A program made the position numbers and the translations under genes. A stretch of DNA of 64,000 nt, from NCBI GenBank assembly GCA_051252455.1, contig JBPOFM010000001.1:1028568-1092567 (forward strand), written 5' to 3'. Origin of the DNA: JBPOFM01 sp051252455 (GTDB lineage Bacteria > Bacteroidota > Bacteroidia > Flavobacteriales > Flavobacteriaceae). Below, piece after piece: positions 1 through 8,872 of the stretch. The stretch's first letter is position 1; each line of letters opens with the position of its first letter. The notes beneath the pieces are model-generated. The model ran no database searches. It saw only the letters and a list, made by a program, of their open reading frames with translations, and was not told the DNA's origin.

Positions 1-793
1 CTAATGCATTTGTAACTGTTCCAGACCAAGCTTCATCAGCATCCAATGCATCATCACCTTGAGCATATGTCAATACGTTAGAAACATTCACAGTACCGCC
101 AAACCACTCGATAGCGTCATCTTGGTTAGCAACTACTTCAATATGGTCAATAACTGTGTTTGAACCTACACCACCTAAAGTCAATCCGTTGATTTCATTA
201 TCAGCAGCGATAGAAATACCACCATGACGAATAGAGATGTATTTTAATACACCAGAATTGTCATTTGGAATATTCCCACCATATTCACCGTAACTTTCAG
301 TCGCTGGAAGACCTTCAATGTTATTTGTCAAAATATCACCACTCACAGAGATTGGTGCTCTTCCTAAAACAATGATGCCACCCCATAAACCTGAATTGGC
401 TACAGTTAAATTTGAACCTTGTGTTTGTCCTACTTCGATGTTATCCAATATAGAAGTAAAGATGATCGGTTCAGCAGCTGTACCTTCAGCCATTAATATA
501 CCACCTTGATCTACTACTAGAGCAGACGCTAAAGATAGTTGGCCTTCAGCACCTTTAACAATGGTTCCTTTGTTGATGGTAAGTGTAACTCCGTCATCAA
601 CTACAACTTTTCCAGATAAAACGTAAATATTATTTGCCGTCCAAGTTTCATCAGCAGTGATAATTCCTGTTTTAGTGATTACATCACCAGTTGTACCTCC
701 ATCATCATCGTTTGTTATAACATCGTCGTCACCGCAACTTGTTGCAAAACTTATCGCTAAAATGGATATTAATAAATAACAGATTTTTTTCAT
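1..793 (-). CDS. Surface lipoprotein with predicted beta-helix, truncated by the window edge
   Basis: Only the N-terminal 264 residues lie in the window; the frame runs open through base 1. Translation of the minus strand from the ATG at 793 gives a short hydrophobic signal ending in a lipobox (FATSC, Cys20) followed by an acidic GDDD linker, typical of Bacteroidota lipoproteins exported to the outer surface. The rest is Gly/Val/Ile/Thr rich, with phrases such as ADETWTANNIYVLSGKVVV, GGILMAEGTAAEPIIFTS and GEYGGNIPNDNSGVLKYISI, the kind of regular short strands seen in right-handed parallel beta-helix surface proteins. Function is unknown; similar flavobacterial proteins sometimes carry misleading transporter names in databases. 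The gene is divergent from dgt. Confidence 0.75.
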   Translation of the reverse strand, partial: MKKICYLLISILAISFATSCGDDDVITNDDDGGTTGDVITKTGIITADETWTANNIYVLSGKVVVDDGVTLTINKGTIVKGAEGQLSLASALVVDQGGILMAEGTAAEPIIFTSILDNIEVGQTQGSNLTVANSGLWGGIIVLGRAPISVSGDILTNNIEGLPATESYGEYGGNIPNDNSGVLKYISIRHGGISIAADNEINGLTLGGVGSNTVIDHIEVVANQDDAIEWFGGTVNVSNVLTYAQGDDALDADEAWSGTVTNAL

Positions 794-995
794 GATTTTT
801 TTGTTTAATGATTTTTTAGATTATCGTTTTAAATTTTGACAAAGAAACCATCTTAGTGTAAAGACGAGGTTACCTAAAGATTAAACCTATTTGATAAAAA
901 AGTTATGTAAATGTTATCGGACGAAAGGATAAATAATGAATGGAAACGTTTAGTTAACATTGAAAAAAGGTATCTTGCAAACCAATTATTATAGT

Positions 996-2339
996 ATGAA
1001 TTGGGAACAATTACTCTCCTTAAAACGTTTTGGAGACACTAATAAACGTTTAAGAAAAGAACAGGATGAAACACGGTTAGGGTTTGAAGTTGACTATGAT
1101 CGGATTATATTTTCATCGGAGTTTAGAAGTCTTCAAGATAAGACACAAGTTATTCCACTATCAAAAACCGATTTTGTCCATACACGTTTAACACACAGTT
1201 TGGAAGTGAGTGTTGTGGGACGTTCTTTGGGACGAAAAGTAGGTCAACGATTATTGAAGAAACATCCGCACTTACAAAGCATTTATGGGTATCAGATAAA
1301 TGATTTTGGAGCGATTGTCGCAGCTGCTGCCTTATCACACGATATAGGGAATCCGCCTTTTGGACATTCGGGGGAAAAAGCCATAGGAGAATTTTTTAAA
1401 ACAGGAAATGGCGCACAATTTAAAAATCAATTAAGCGAAAAAGAATATCAAGATCTGTGTGACTTTGAAGGGAATGCCAATGGTTTTAAGATTTTAACTG
1501 AAAGCAGAACGGGTAGAGAAGGAGGCTTACGATTGAGTTATGCAACTCTTGGAACCTTTATGAAGTACCCAAAAGAATCCTTACCGAAAAAACCAACGAA
1601 TCATATCGCAGATAAAAAATTCGGATTTTTTCAATCTGAAAAGGAAGCATTTTTAGATGTTGCTTCCGAATTGGGTCTCAAACAAACCAGAAAAGGTGAC
1701 GATGTTAGTTTTGCCAGACATCCACTGACTTTTTTGGTTGAAGCAGCCGATGATATTTGTTATACTATTATCGATTTTGAAGATGGAATAAATTTAGGAT
1801 TGATTCAGGAAGAATTTGCATTAGAATATCTTATTAATTTAGTGCGTAATACAATTAACAAGGATAATTACAATTCGCTAACCAATACTGAAGATAGGAT
1901 TAGTTATTTAAGAGCACTTGCCATTAATACTTTGATTAATGAAGTTGTTGAGATTTTCATGAAGCATGAAGATGCCATTCTCCAAGGCGAATTTGAAAAG
2001 GCTTTATTGGATGTGAGTCAGTACAAAGCCCAAATAAAAGACATCATAAAATTAAGCGTCCAAAACGTATATAACTCAAAAGAGGTTATTGATAAAGAAA
2101 TCGCAGGACACGAAGTCATTATAGAACTTTTGAGAATCTTTACAGGAACGATCTACAACCAGTTCAATGGAAATTTATCTAATTATAATAAGTTGATTTT
2201 GAAAATTTTCCCTGAAACTGTGGACGTCAATCAAGATACGTTATACAAAAATTTGCAAGCCGTATGTTCCTATGTTTCAAAGTTATCGGATAGTAATGCC
2301 ATCTTAACGCATCGCAAATTGAAGGGAAATCATTTATAA
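996..2339 (+). CDS. dgt: Deoxyguanosinetriphosphate triphosphohydrolase (dNTPase)
   Basis: An HD-domain dNTP triphosphohydrolase that cleaves dGTP or other dNTPs to the nucleoside plus triphosphate, controlling dNTP pools. The metal-binding signature is complete: H62 and H67 in HTRLTHSLEV, the HD pair H115/D116 in LSHDIGNPPFGHSGEKA, and the distal Asp in FLVEAADDICYTIIDFEDG. At 447 aa it has the family's usual length. A TTG at 960 would add 12 residues, but the family begins with the MNWEQLLSLKRFGD-type sequence, so the ATG at 996 is preferred. It stands alone, divergent from the lipoprotein gene and followed by a tiny membrane-protein gene. Confidence 0.93.
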   Translation: MNWEQLLSLKRFGDTNKRLRKEQDETRLGFEVDYDRIIFSSEFRSLQDKTQVIPLSKTDFVHTRLTHSLEVSVVGRSLGRKVGQRLLKKHPHLQSIYGYQINDFGAIVAAAALSHDIGNPPFGHSGEKAIGEFFKTGNGAQFKNQLSEKEYQDLCDFEGNANGFKILTESRTGREGGLRLSYATLGTFMKYPKESLPKKPTNHIADKKFGFFQSEKEAFLDVASELGLKQTRKGDDVSFARHPLTFLVEAADDICYTIIDFEDGINLGLIQEEFALEYLINLVRNTINKDNYNSLTNTEDRISYLRALAINTLINEVVEIFMKHEDAILQGEFEKALLDVSQYKAQIKDIIKLSVQNVYNSKEVIDKEIAGHEVIIELLRIFTGTIYNQFNGNLSNYNKLILKIFPETVDVNQDTLYKNLQAVCSYVSKLSDSNAILTHRKLKGNHL

Positions 2340-2423
2340 TTAAAACATTTTATCGGAAAAATTTGCACTTTAACGATATTTGATTATATTTGGATCTGAA
2401 ACAAGGACTTAACCCATTATCTC

Positions 2424-2585
2424 ATGAAAAAAAATCTACTAGGTGCTATTGTAATTTTCTTTGTTACTCTAGCTTTTTTATTGGTGGTTGACGACATCTC
2501 TAAAAGTAAAAATCCAAAAAACGAAACAGTAAAAGCATATGATCATAAAGCGCAACCAGTAATGGTCATCAACGATCAAGAATAA
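2424..2585 (+). CDS. Small single-pass membrane protein, 53 aa
   Basis: Not recognised as a named family. The ATG at 2424 opens a 53-residue protein with a two-lysine N-terminus, one hydrophobic helix (about residues 5-22, LLGAIVIFFVTLAFLLVV) and a hydrophilic tail ending in VMVINDQE, suggesting an N-in, C-out single-pass inner-membrane protein. Its stop lies inside the 3' end of convergent dxs: the two coding regions overlap by 17 bp (2569-2585). The clean start, membrane helix and position just after dgt support a real gene, but there is no functional evidence. Confidence 0.55.
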   Translation: MKKNLLGAIVIFFVTLAFLLVVDDISKSKNPKNETVKAYDHKAQPVMVINDQE

Positions 2586-4344
2586 GGAAATCCTTAATCG
2601 TGCTCTTAATGCCTTCAACATCTATTTTTAGCAGCTGCTGAAGTTGTTCGATGGATCCATGGTCAATAAAATCGTCTTTTATACCCAATAATTTTATAGG
2701 GTTACGGTAGTCATATTGTGAAGCAAATTCTAATATTGCACTTCCAAATCCGCCTGTGATTGTTCCATCTTCGATGGTAAGAATCTGTTGGTGATTTTTA
2801 AATATATCATGGAGTAGCTCTGTGTCCAAAGGTTTAACGAACCGCATATCATAATGCGCAACTGCATCTTTAGGTTTTAACGTACCAATCGCTTTTGTGA
2901 TATTTTCAGCAATAGTTCCAATACTCAAGATTGCCACAATCGATCCTTTCTTAAGTGCAATTCCTTTACCTAATACAATTTTTTCAAACGGTTGCTTCCA
3001 ATCGATGATGGTGCCTTTGCCACGTGGATAACGTATGGCAATCGGATGTTCCAAACCTAGTTGAGCCGTGTACATGATATTTCGAAATTCTATTTCATTG
3101 CGAGGTGCAAAAATGATGAGGTTGGGAATACATCGTAAATAAGCTAAATCAAAAACACCATGATGAGTTGCACCATCTTCACCCACCAATCCGGCTCTGT
3201 CCAAACAGAAAATGACGGGTAAATTTTGTAAAGCCACATCATGTATTACTTGGTCATAGGCACGTTGCAAAAATGTTGAGTAAATATTGCAAAAAACTAC
3301 CATGCCTTGCGTTGCCATTCCGGCCGCCAATGTTACAGCATGCTGCTCTGCAATACCAACATCAAACGCACGATTGGGCATCACATCCATCATGAATTTT
3401 AGCGAACTTCCTGTAGGCATTGCAGGTGTAATTCCAACGATTTTTGGGTTTTCTTTTGCCAATTCGACAATGGTATATCCAAATACATCTTGAAATTTTG
3501 GTGGTTCTTCGGTTTTCGTTTTTGGAATTAAATCACCAGTAAGCGCATCAAATTTGCCAGGCGCATGATACTTAACTTGATTTTCTTCCGCTTGTTTAAG
3601 ACCTTTCCCTTTGGTTGTTATGATATGCAAAAATTTAGGACCTTTTACAGTTTTAAGACGTTCCAATTCAGAAATTATGGCATCCAAATCATGACCATCA
3701 ATGGGTCCAGAATAATCAAAATTTAATGCTTCAAAAATATTGTCCTGTTTTTCTGTACCTTTTTTTACATTAGTTAAATATTGTTTTAAAGCGCCAACAC
3801 TGGGATCAATTCCTATAGCATTATCATTTAAAATCACCAATAAATTGGAGTCCGTTACACCTGCATGATTCAAACCTTCAAAAGCCATTCCGCTTGCAAT
3901 AGAGGCGTCACCGATCACTGCAATGTGATGTTTGTCCACACCTTTGAGTTGAGACGCAATCGCCATTCCTAGAGCCGCAGAAATGGAGGTTGAAGAATGT
4001 CCGACTCCAAACGCATCATAATGGCTCTCGGTTCGTTTTGGAAAACCGCTAATGCCATTCAATTGTCGGTTGGTATGGAAACCAAATTTTCTGCCGGTTA
4101 AGATTTTATGACCGTAAGCTTGATGACCCACATCCCAAACCAATAAATCTTCTGGAGTATTAAAAACGTAATGTAAGGCAATGGTCAATTCCACAACGCC
4201 AAGGCTAGCTCCCAAATGACCTTCTTTTGTTGCAACTATATCGATGATAAAATCACGTAACTCTTTTGCAAGTTGAGGTAGGTCATCCTGATTTAACTTT
4301 CGTAAATCGGAAGGTGAATTGATATGGTTTAAAAATTTACTCAT
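2569..4344 (-). CDS. dxs: 1-deoxy-D-xylulose-5-phosphate synthase
   Basis: A ThDP-dependent transketolase-like enzyme condensing pyruvate and glyceraldehyde 3-phosphate to DXP, the first step of the MEP isoprenoid pathway and a precursor source for thiamine and pyridoxal. Visible features: H43 in HLGASLG, H74 in VGHQAYGHK, the ThDP/Mg motif GDASIASG (from about 145) with downstream NDNAIGID, the catalytic Glu (about E333) in GIAEQHAV, and the DRAGLVGEDGATHHG stretch. The start at 4344 (MSKFLNH) gives 591 aa; an upstream in-frame start at 4395 would run across the tadA leader and is unlikely. It is divergent from tadA with a 60-bp shared upstream region. Confidence 0.95.
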   Translation of the reverse strand: MSKFLNHINSPSDLRKLNQDDLPQLAKELRDFIIDIVATKEGHLGASLGVVELTIALHYVFNTPEDLLVWDVGHQAYGHKILTGRKFGFHTNRQLNGISGFPKRTESHYDAFGVGHSSTSISAALGMAIASQLKGVDKHHIAVIGDASIASGMAFEGLNHAGVTDSNLLVILNDNAIGIDPSVGALKQYLTNVKKGTEKQDNIFEALNFDYSGPIDGHDLDAIISELERLKTVKGPKFLHIITTKGKGLKQAEENQVKYHAPGKFDALTGDLIPKTKTEEPPKFQDVFGYTIVELAKENPKIVGITPAMPTGSSLKFMMDVMPNRAFDVGIAEQHAVTLAAGMATQGMVVFCNIYSTFLQRAYDQVIHDVALQNLPVIFCLDRAGLVGEDGATHHGVFDLAYLRCIPNLIIFAPRNEIEFRNIMYTAQLGLEHPIAIRYPRGKGTIIDWKQPFEKIVLGKGIALKKGSIVAILSIGTIAENITKAIGTLKPKDAVAHYDMRFVKPLDTELLHDIFKNHQQILTIEDGTITGGFGSAILEFASQYDYRNPIKLLGIKDDFIDHGSIEQLQQLLKIDVEGIKSTIKDFLILDR

Positions 4345-4404
4345 ATGTCCACAAATGTACCACTTGAAATTGTATTTTTGATTTCTCACTTCCAAATTTC
4401 AGCA

Positions 4405-4854
4405 ATGCTCAATCCATTCGATGATACCTATTTTATGAAAAAAGCGTTTCAAGAAGCTGAATCAGCTTATGAGAAAGGTGAAATCCCAGTTGGTGCTGTT
4501 GTCGTCATTGAGAATCGGATTATAGCAAGAGCGCACAACCTTACCGAGCTATTAGTTGATGTCACTGCACATGCCGAAATGCAAGCCATCACTGCTGCTT
4601 CCAATTTTTTAGGAGGAAAATATCTTCACAACTGTACTTTATATGTGACATTAGAGCCTTGTCAAATGTGTGCTGGTGCGTTGTATTGGAGCCAAATCAG
4701 TAAGATTGTGTATGGCGCCAAAGACGAGGAACGTGGTTGCACAACTTTGAATACAAAGTTGCATCCAAAAACTGTCATGGTTGGAGGCGTGATGGCAGAA
4801 GAATCATCGCAACTATTGAAACAATTTTTTATTGAAAAAAGAAATTTGAATTGA
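4405..4854 (+). CDS. tadA: tRNA-specific adenosine deaminase (A34 to inosine)
   Basis: A cytidine-deaminase-fold enzyme expected to convert A34 of tRNA-Arg(ACG) to inosine. The zinc site is intact: HAE at 56-58 (TAHAEMQAI) and the PCxxC motif with C86 and C89 (EPCQMCAGALYW). The start at 4405 (MLNPFDD) gives 149 aa, typical for TadA; an in-frame ATG at 4345 would add 20 hydrophobic residues encoded in the dxs-tadA intergenic region and is rejected. A guanine deaminase-like role is possible for this fold, but length and motif spacing fit TadA best. Confidence 0.9.
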   Translation: MLNPFDDTYFMKKAFQEAESAYEKGEIPVGAVVVIENRIIARAHNLTELLVDVTAHAEMQAITAASNFLGGKYLHNCTLYVTLEPCQMCAGALYWSQISKIVYGAKDEERGCTTLNTKLHPKTVMVGGVMAEESSQLLKQFFIEKRNLN

Positions 4855-4942
4855 TCTATTAATTCTGAAGAATTGACTTTGAAATAGTTTAGGATATTCT
4901 ATCATATCTAGGATAAGAACTGCATACTGGGACTGAAAACTG

Positions 4943-5179
4943 CTAACTCTTTCTTTTGCTTTCTCGTTCACGCATTTTTTGTAGATTTTCTTTTGTAAGC
5001 ATATAGTCCTGCACCTTTTTGTCCTTCCAACGGTACCATGAAAATAATGGAAACACAACAAAGAAGAGCCCTAAAACTCCAAATCCAATCAGTTTTTGGG
5101 AATATTCATTGTCCAAAAAATAACCTGTAAGGATGCTGGCGAAAACGAGGATGGTCAATATGCCGATGAGATATTTCAT
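4943..5179 (-). CDS. Small two-helix membrane protein downstream of the ClC gene
   Basis: 78 residues with two predicted transmembrane helices (about 3-19, YLIGILTILVFASILTGYF, and 30-48, LIGFGVLGLFFVVFPLFSW), then a basic cytoplasmic tail ending RERESKRKS. It begins 2 nt after the stop of the ClC-type transporter gene, so the two are surely cotranscribed and probably translationally coupled. It could be an accessory subunit or simply a co-expressed protein; no family is recognised. Confidence 0.7.
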   Translation of the reverse strand: MKYLIGILTILVFASILTGYFLDNEYSQKLIGFGVLGLFFVVFPLFSWYRWKDKKVQDYMLTKENLQKMRERESKRKS

Positions 5180-5181
5180 GA

Positions 5182-6984
5182 TTATTTCGTAAAACTAATT
5201 AAATGTCGTCTATATGCGGTCAATAATTTTGATTTTGAAACGAAGCCGTAATATTTGCCATTCCTTATCACAGGTAGATTCCATGCGCCAGATAATTGAA
5301 ATTTATCCATAACCACTTTCATGGAATCTTTATCAAATTCAATGACATCTGGTGGGCTGTGCATGTATAATTCTACGGAGGTTATATCATAAAGAGCGGT
5401 GTCAAACATAAACTCGCGTATGTCATCCAATAAGATTATGCCGAGAAATTCATCACTGGAGTTAGTTACTGGAAACAAATTCCGTTGTGACTTGGCGACA
5501 CCATTATGAAGCATTTCACCCAAAGACATTTCTGGTTGAAGGGTTATAAAATCGCGCTCAACCACGCTATCAAGTTTCATAAATGTCAATACATTTTGGT
5601 CTTTGTCGTGTGTCAACAGATCACCACGTTCTGCAAGTTCGCGGGTGTAGATTGTATGAGGCATATAATTTTTTGTAATCATATATGAGATCGCAACAGT
5701 AATCATCAAAGGGAGAAACAAAATATAACCTCCTGTAATTTCAGCAATCAAAAATATAGCGGTTAAAGGCGCATGAATGACGCCAGCAATCAACCCTGCC
5801 ATTCCAACAAGAGTAAAATTAGCTTCTGAAACTTGGAATCCCAAACCTAGATTATTGATGATTTTAGCGACCACATTCCCCAAAGCACTTCCCATTACCA
5901 TCGTTGGTACCACGATTCCGCCCACGCCACCAGCGGCAAAGGTTGTGGTCATCGCTACGACCTTAAAAACCGTGAATCCTATCAATAATGCAATGACGAC
6001 CCAAATATTGTCGAGATGATCTTCAAATGGATTTGAGCCTAGTGCATGGATATAATTTCCTCCGAATAAATCTTTAGTAAAACTTAAACCCTCACCATAA
6101 AGCGGTGGTATCGCATATAACATCAATCCGATAGCCAAACCACCGACCACCAATTTGAGAAATCGTGTTTTAAAACGTTCGAAAAATTTATATATGGCGA
6201 AATAAATTTTGGTAAAATAGAGTGAGGCGATTCCTGTTCCTATTCCTAATATGATATAAAAAATAGTATCCTTGATGGTGAATTTATCTGACACATTAAA
6301 ATTGAATAGCAAATCATCTCCCAAAAAGAAATAGGATGTTAAAACAGATGAAATGGAAGCGATTAATAAAGGTAAAAGGGAGGCAAACGTCAAATCCAGA
6401 CTGAAAACCTCTACCGCAAAAACGATAGCAGCAATTGGTGATTTGAACATCGACGCCATTGCGCCAGCGGAAGCGCAGGCAATTAATAAGGTTCTCGTTT
6501 TGCGATCAATGTGCAATAAACGACTCAAACTGGAACTGATTGCTGAACCCGAAGTAATTGTCGGACCTAATAATCCAACAGAACCCCCAAAACCAACGGT
6601 TAGCGGAGCGGCAATTAATGGATAATAAATATACTTATAGTGAATAAAACCTTTTTGCCGTAACAACGAATATAAAACCGAAGGAATGGCCCTTTTGATA
6701 TAAGAAGGGGTGCCAATTTCAATCTTCTTTTTGAAAACATATTTATTTAAAAGATATACAAAAAGTAAACCAAGCACAGGCAGGACAAAATACAGTTGGT
6801 TTTGTGAAAAGATGATACCGTGTTCTAAAGCGCTTTGAATCGCATACGTAATGTTTTTTAGTGTTACGGCAGCTAATCCAGCAAGGAGTCCCACTGAAGC
6901 ACTCAATATATAAACGAAATTTTTCAGAGAAATATTCTTATATCTCCAAATGTGAAATCGTTTAACAAAGGGTTTGAGTGCCAT
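5182..6984 (-). CDS. ClC-family chloride channel/transporter with CBS domains
   Basis: 600 aa: a ClC membrane domain (about 20-430) followed by two CBS modules (about 445-600; DSVVERDFITLQPEMSL, then VIEFDKDSMKVVMDKFQ). Ion-path motifs are recognisable, including GGSVGLLGPTITSGSA (about 133-148) and AAGGVGGIVVPTMVMG. The position of the external gating glutamate (GREGP in the E. coli exchanger) reads GLLGP, with Leu at about 139. In characterised ClCs, loss of this Glu uncouples proton exchange, so channel-like chloride conductance is possible (inference). It is separated from aspS by a terminator and followed at 2 nt by a small membrane-protein gene. Confidence 0.9.
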   Translation of the reverse strand: MALKPFVKRFHIWRYKNISLKNFVYILSASVGLLAGLAAVTLKNITYAIQSALEHGIIFSQNQLYFVLPVLGLLFVYLLNKYVFKKKIEIGTPSYIKRAIPSVLYSLLRQKGFIHYKYIYYPLIAAPLTVGFGGSVGLLGPTITSGSAISSSLSRLLHIDRKTRTLLIACASAGAMASMFKSPIAAIVFAVEVFSLDLTFASLLPLLIASISSVLTSYFFLGDDLLFNFNVSDKFTIKDTIFYIILGIGTGIASLYFTKIYFAIYKFFERFKTRFLKLVVGGLAIGLMLYAIPPLYGEGLSFTKDLFGGNYIHALGSNPFEDHLDNIWVVIALLIGFTVFKVVAMTTTFAAGGVGGIVVPTMVMGSALGNVVAKIINNLGLGFQVSEANFTLVGMAGLIAGVIHAPLTAIFLIAEITGGYILFLPLMITVAISYMITKNYMPHTIYTRELAERGDLLTHDKDQNVLTFMKLDSVVERDFITLQPEMSLGEMLHNGVAKSQRNLFPVTNSSDEFLGIILLDDIREFMFDTALYDITSVELYMHSPPDVIEFDKDSMKVVMDKFQLSGAWNLPVIRNGKYYGFVSKSKLLTAYRRHLISFTK

Positions 6985-7001
6985 AATCTAAAACTACTAA
7001 A

Positions 7002-7024
7002 AAATCCTGCAGGTTGCAGGATTT
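7002..7024 (-). terminator. Rho-independent terminator after aspS
   Basis: Inverted repeat AAATCCTGCA (7002-7011) / TGCAGGATTT (7015-7024) with a 3-nt loop. On the minus strand it is followed by a T-run, and it sits between the aspS stop and the start of the ClC gene, so aspS is probably its own transcription unit. Confidence 0.8.
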
Positions 7025-7028
7025 AAAA

Positions 7029-8783
7029 TTATGATTTCAAGTTGAGTTTCAAACTTAATTCTTCAAGTTGTTTGTCATCGATTGGTGCAGGTGCATCAAT
7101 CATCACATCACGACCCGAATTGTTTTTCGGGAACGCAATAAAATCACGGATCGTTTCCTGTCCACCAAGAATGGCCACAAGTCTGTCCAATCCAAAAGCT
7201 AATCCTCCATGAGGTGGTGCCCCGTATTGGAAGGCATCCATTAAGAAGCCGAATTGTGCTATTGCCTCTTCCGGCGTAAATCCTAAATAATCAAACATCA
7301 AGGCTTGCGTTTTTTTATCGTGAATACGAATTGAGCCACCACCAATTTCATTTCCGTTCAAGACCAAATCGTAGGCGTTTGCCTTCACAGCACCTGGGTC
7401 TGTTTCCAACAATTCCAATTGTCCAGGTTTGGGAGATGTAAATGGATGGTGCATGGCGTGGTAGCGTTTGGTGTCTTCATCCCATTCCAACAACGGGAAA
7501 TCCATGACCCAAAGTGGCGCAAATTCTTTTGGATTACGTAAACCTAATCTCGTTGCCAATTCCATACGCAGCGCACTCAATTGTGGGCGTACTTTATGCG
7601 TTTCGCCAGAAAGTACGACAATTAAATCGCCCGCTTTTGCGCCCGTGATGTCTGCCCATTTAGCTAAATCTTCTTCATCATAAAACTTATCTACAGAGGA
7701 TTTAAAGGTTCCATCTTCGTTGCAACGTACATAGACCATTCCCAACGCTCCAATTTGTGGACGTTTGACCCAATCCGTTAATTGATCGATTTCTTTTCGT
7801 GTGTAAGAGTTGCCACCGGGAACTGCAATTCCAACTACTAATTCTGCGGCATTAAATACTCCGAACTCTTTATGCTGTGCAACTGCGTTCAGTTCGCCAA
7901 ATTGCATCCCGAATCTGATGTCAGGTTTGTCATTTCCATACAAACGCATGGCATCATCATATAGCATTCTTGGGAATTCCTTGATTTCAACTCCATTCAC
8001 TTCTTTCAGTAAATGACGTGTTAAGCCTTCAAATGCATTCAAGATATCTTCTTGTTCTACAAAAGCCATTTCACAATCTATTTGTGTGAATTCTGGTTGT
8101 CTGTCAGCACGTAAATCTTCATCTCTAAAGCATTTCACAATTTGGAAATACTTATCCATGCCACCAACCATCAGCAATTGCTTGAATGTTTGAGGTGACT
8201 GCGGTAAGGCATAAAATTGTCCCTCGTTCATACGAGAAGGCACAACAAAATCACGAGCCCCTTCTGGCGTCGATTTGATTAAATAAGGAGTTTCAACTTC
8301 GATAAAGCCTTCTTTTGACAAGTAGTTTCTAACTTCTTGAGCCACTTTAGCTCTAAAGATCAAACTGTTTTTTACAGGATTGCGACGAATATCGAGATAG
8401 CGATATTTCATACGCAATTCTTCGCCACCATCAGTTTCATCCTCAATTGTGAAAGGCGGAAGGAGTGCAGAATTTAAAATAGTTAATTCCGACACTAATA
8501 TCTCGATGTCGCCGGTTGGGATGTTCGCATTTTTAGACGCACGCTCAATCACTGTTCCTTTGACTTGAATAACGAATTCACGTCCCAATTTCTGGGCTTC
8601 CTCCATTATGGATTTTGGTGTGCGCTCCTCGTCAAAAACGAGTTGCGTGATACCATAACGGTCGCGTAAATCGACCCAAACGATAAATCCTTTGTCGCGT
8701 GATTTTTGAACCCAACCTGCAAGTGTAACTTCTGTGTTGATATGTGATGCTCGTAATTCACCACAATTGTGACTTCTGTACAT
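7029..8783 (-). CDS. aspS: Aspartyl-tRNA synthetase
   Basis: 584 aa, the bacterial class IIb form. An N-terminal OB-fold anticodon-binding domain (HINTEVTLAGWVQKSRDKGFIVWVDLRDRYG type) is followed by a catalytic core with class II motif 2 (FRDEDLRADRQPEFTQID) and motif 3 (GGLAFGLDRL). The GAD insertion characteristic of bacterial AspRS is present between them (about 280-420). It charges tRNA-Asp; whether it is discriminating or also acts on tRNA-Asn cannot be read from the sequence alone. The start at 8783 (MYRSHNCGELR) matches the family. Confidence 0.96.
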   Translation of the reverse strand: MYRSHNCGELRASHINTEVTLAGWVQKSRDKGFIVWVDLRDRYGITQLVFDEERTPKSIMEEAQKLGREFVIQVKGTVIERASKNANIPTGDIEILVSELTILNSALLPPFTIEDETDGGEELRMKYRYLDIRRNPVKNSLIFRAKVAQEVRNYLSKEGFIEVETPYLIKSTPEGARDFVVPSRMNEGQFYALPQSPQTFKQLLMVGGMDKYFQIVKCFRDEDLRADRQPEFTQIDCEMAFVEQEDILNAFEGLTRHLLKEVNGVEIKEFPRMLYDDAMRLYGNDKPDIRFGMQFGELNAVAQHKEFGVFNAAELVVGIAVPGGNSYTRKEIDQLTDWVKRPQIGALGMVYVRCNEDGTFKSSVDKFYDEEDLAKWADITGAKAGDLIVVLSGETHKVRPQLSALRMELATRLGLRNPKEFAPLWVMDFPLLEWDEDTKRYHAMHHPFTSPKPGQLELLETDPGAVKANAYDLVLNGNEIGGGSIRIHDKKTQALMFDYLGFTPEEAIAQFGFLMDAFQYGAPPHGGLAFGLDRLVAILGGQETIRDFIAFPKNNSGRDVMIDAPAPIDDKQLEELSLKLNLKS

Positions 8784-8834
8784 AATCTAAAAATTGAAGT
8801 GCAAATTTAAACAAGATAAACGATACTCAATAAA

Positions 8835-8862
8835 AAAAGCCTCAATAGTTAATGAGGCTTTT
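8835..8862 (-). terminator. Terminator of the RND efflux operon
   Basis: AAAAGCCTCA (8835-8844) pairs with TGAGGCTTTT (8853-8862). On the minus strand a run of seven T follows. It lies just past the RND permease stop at 8873. Confidence 0.85.
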
Positions 8863-8872
8863 CTGCTATTAA

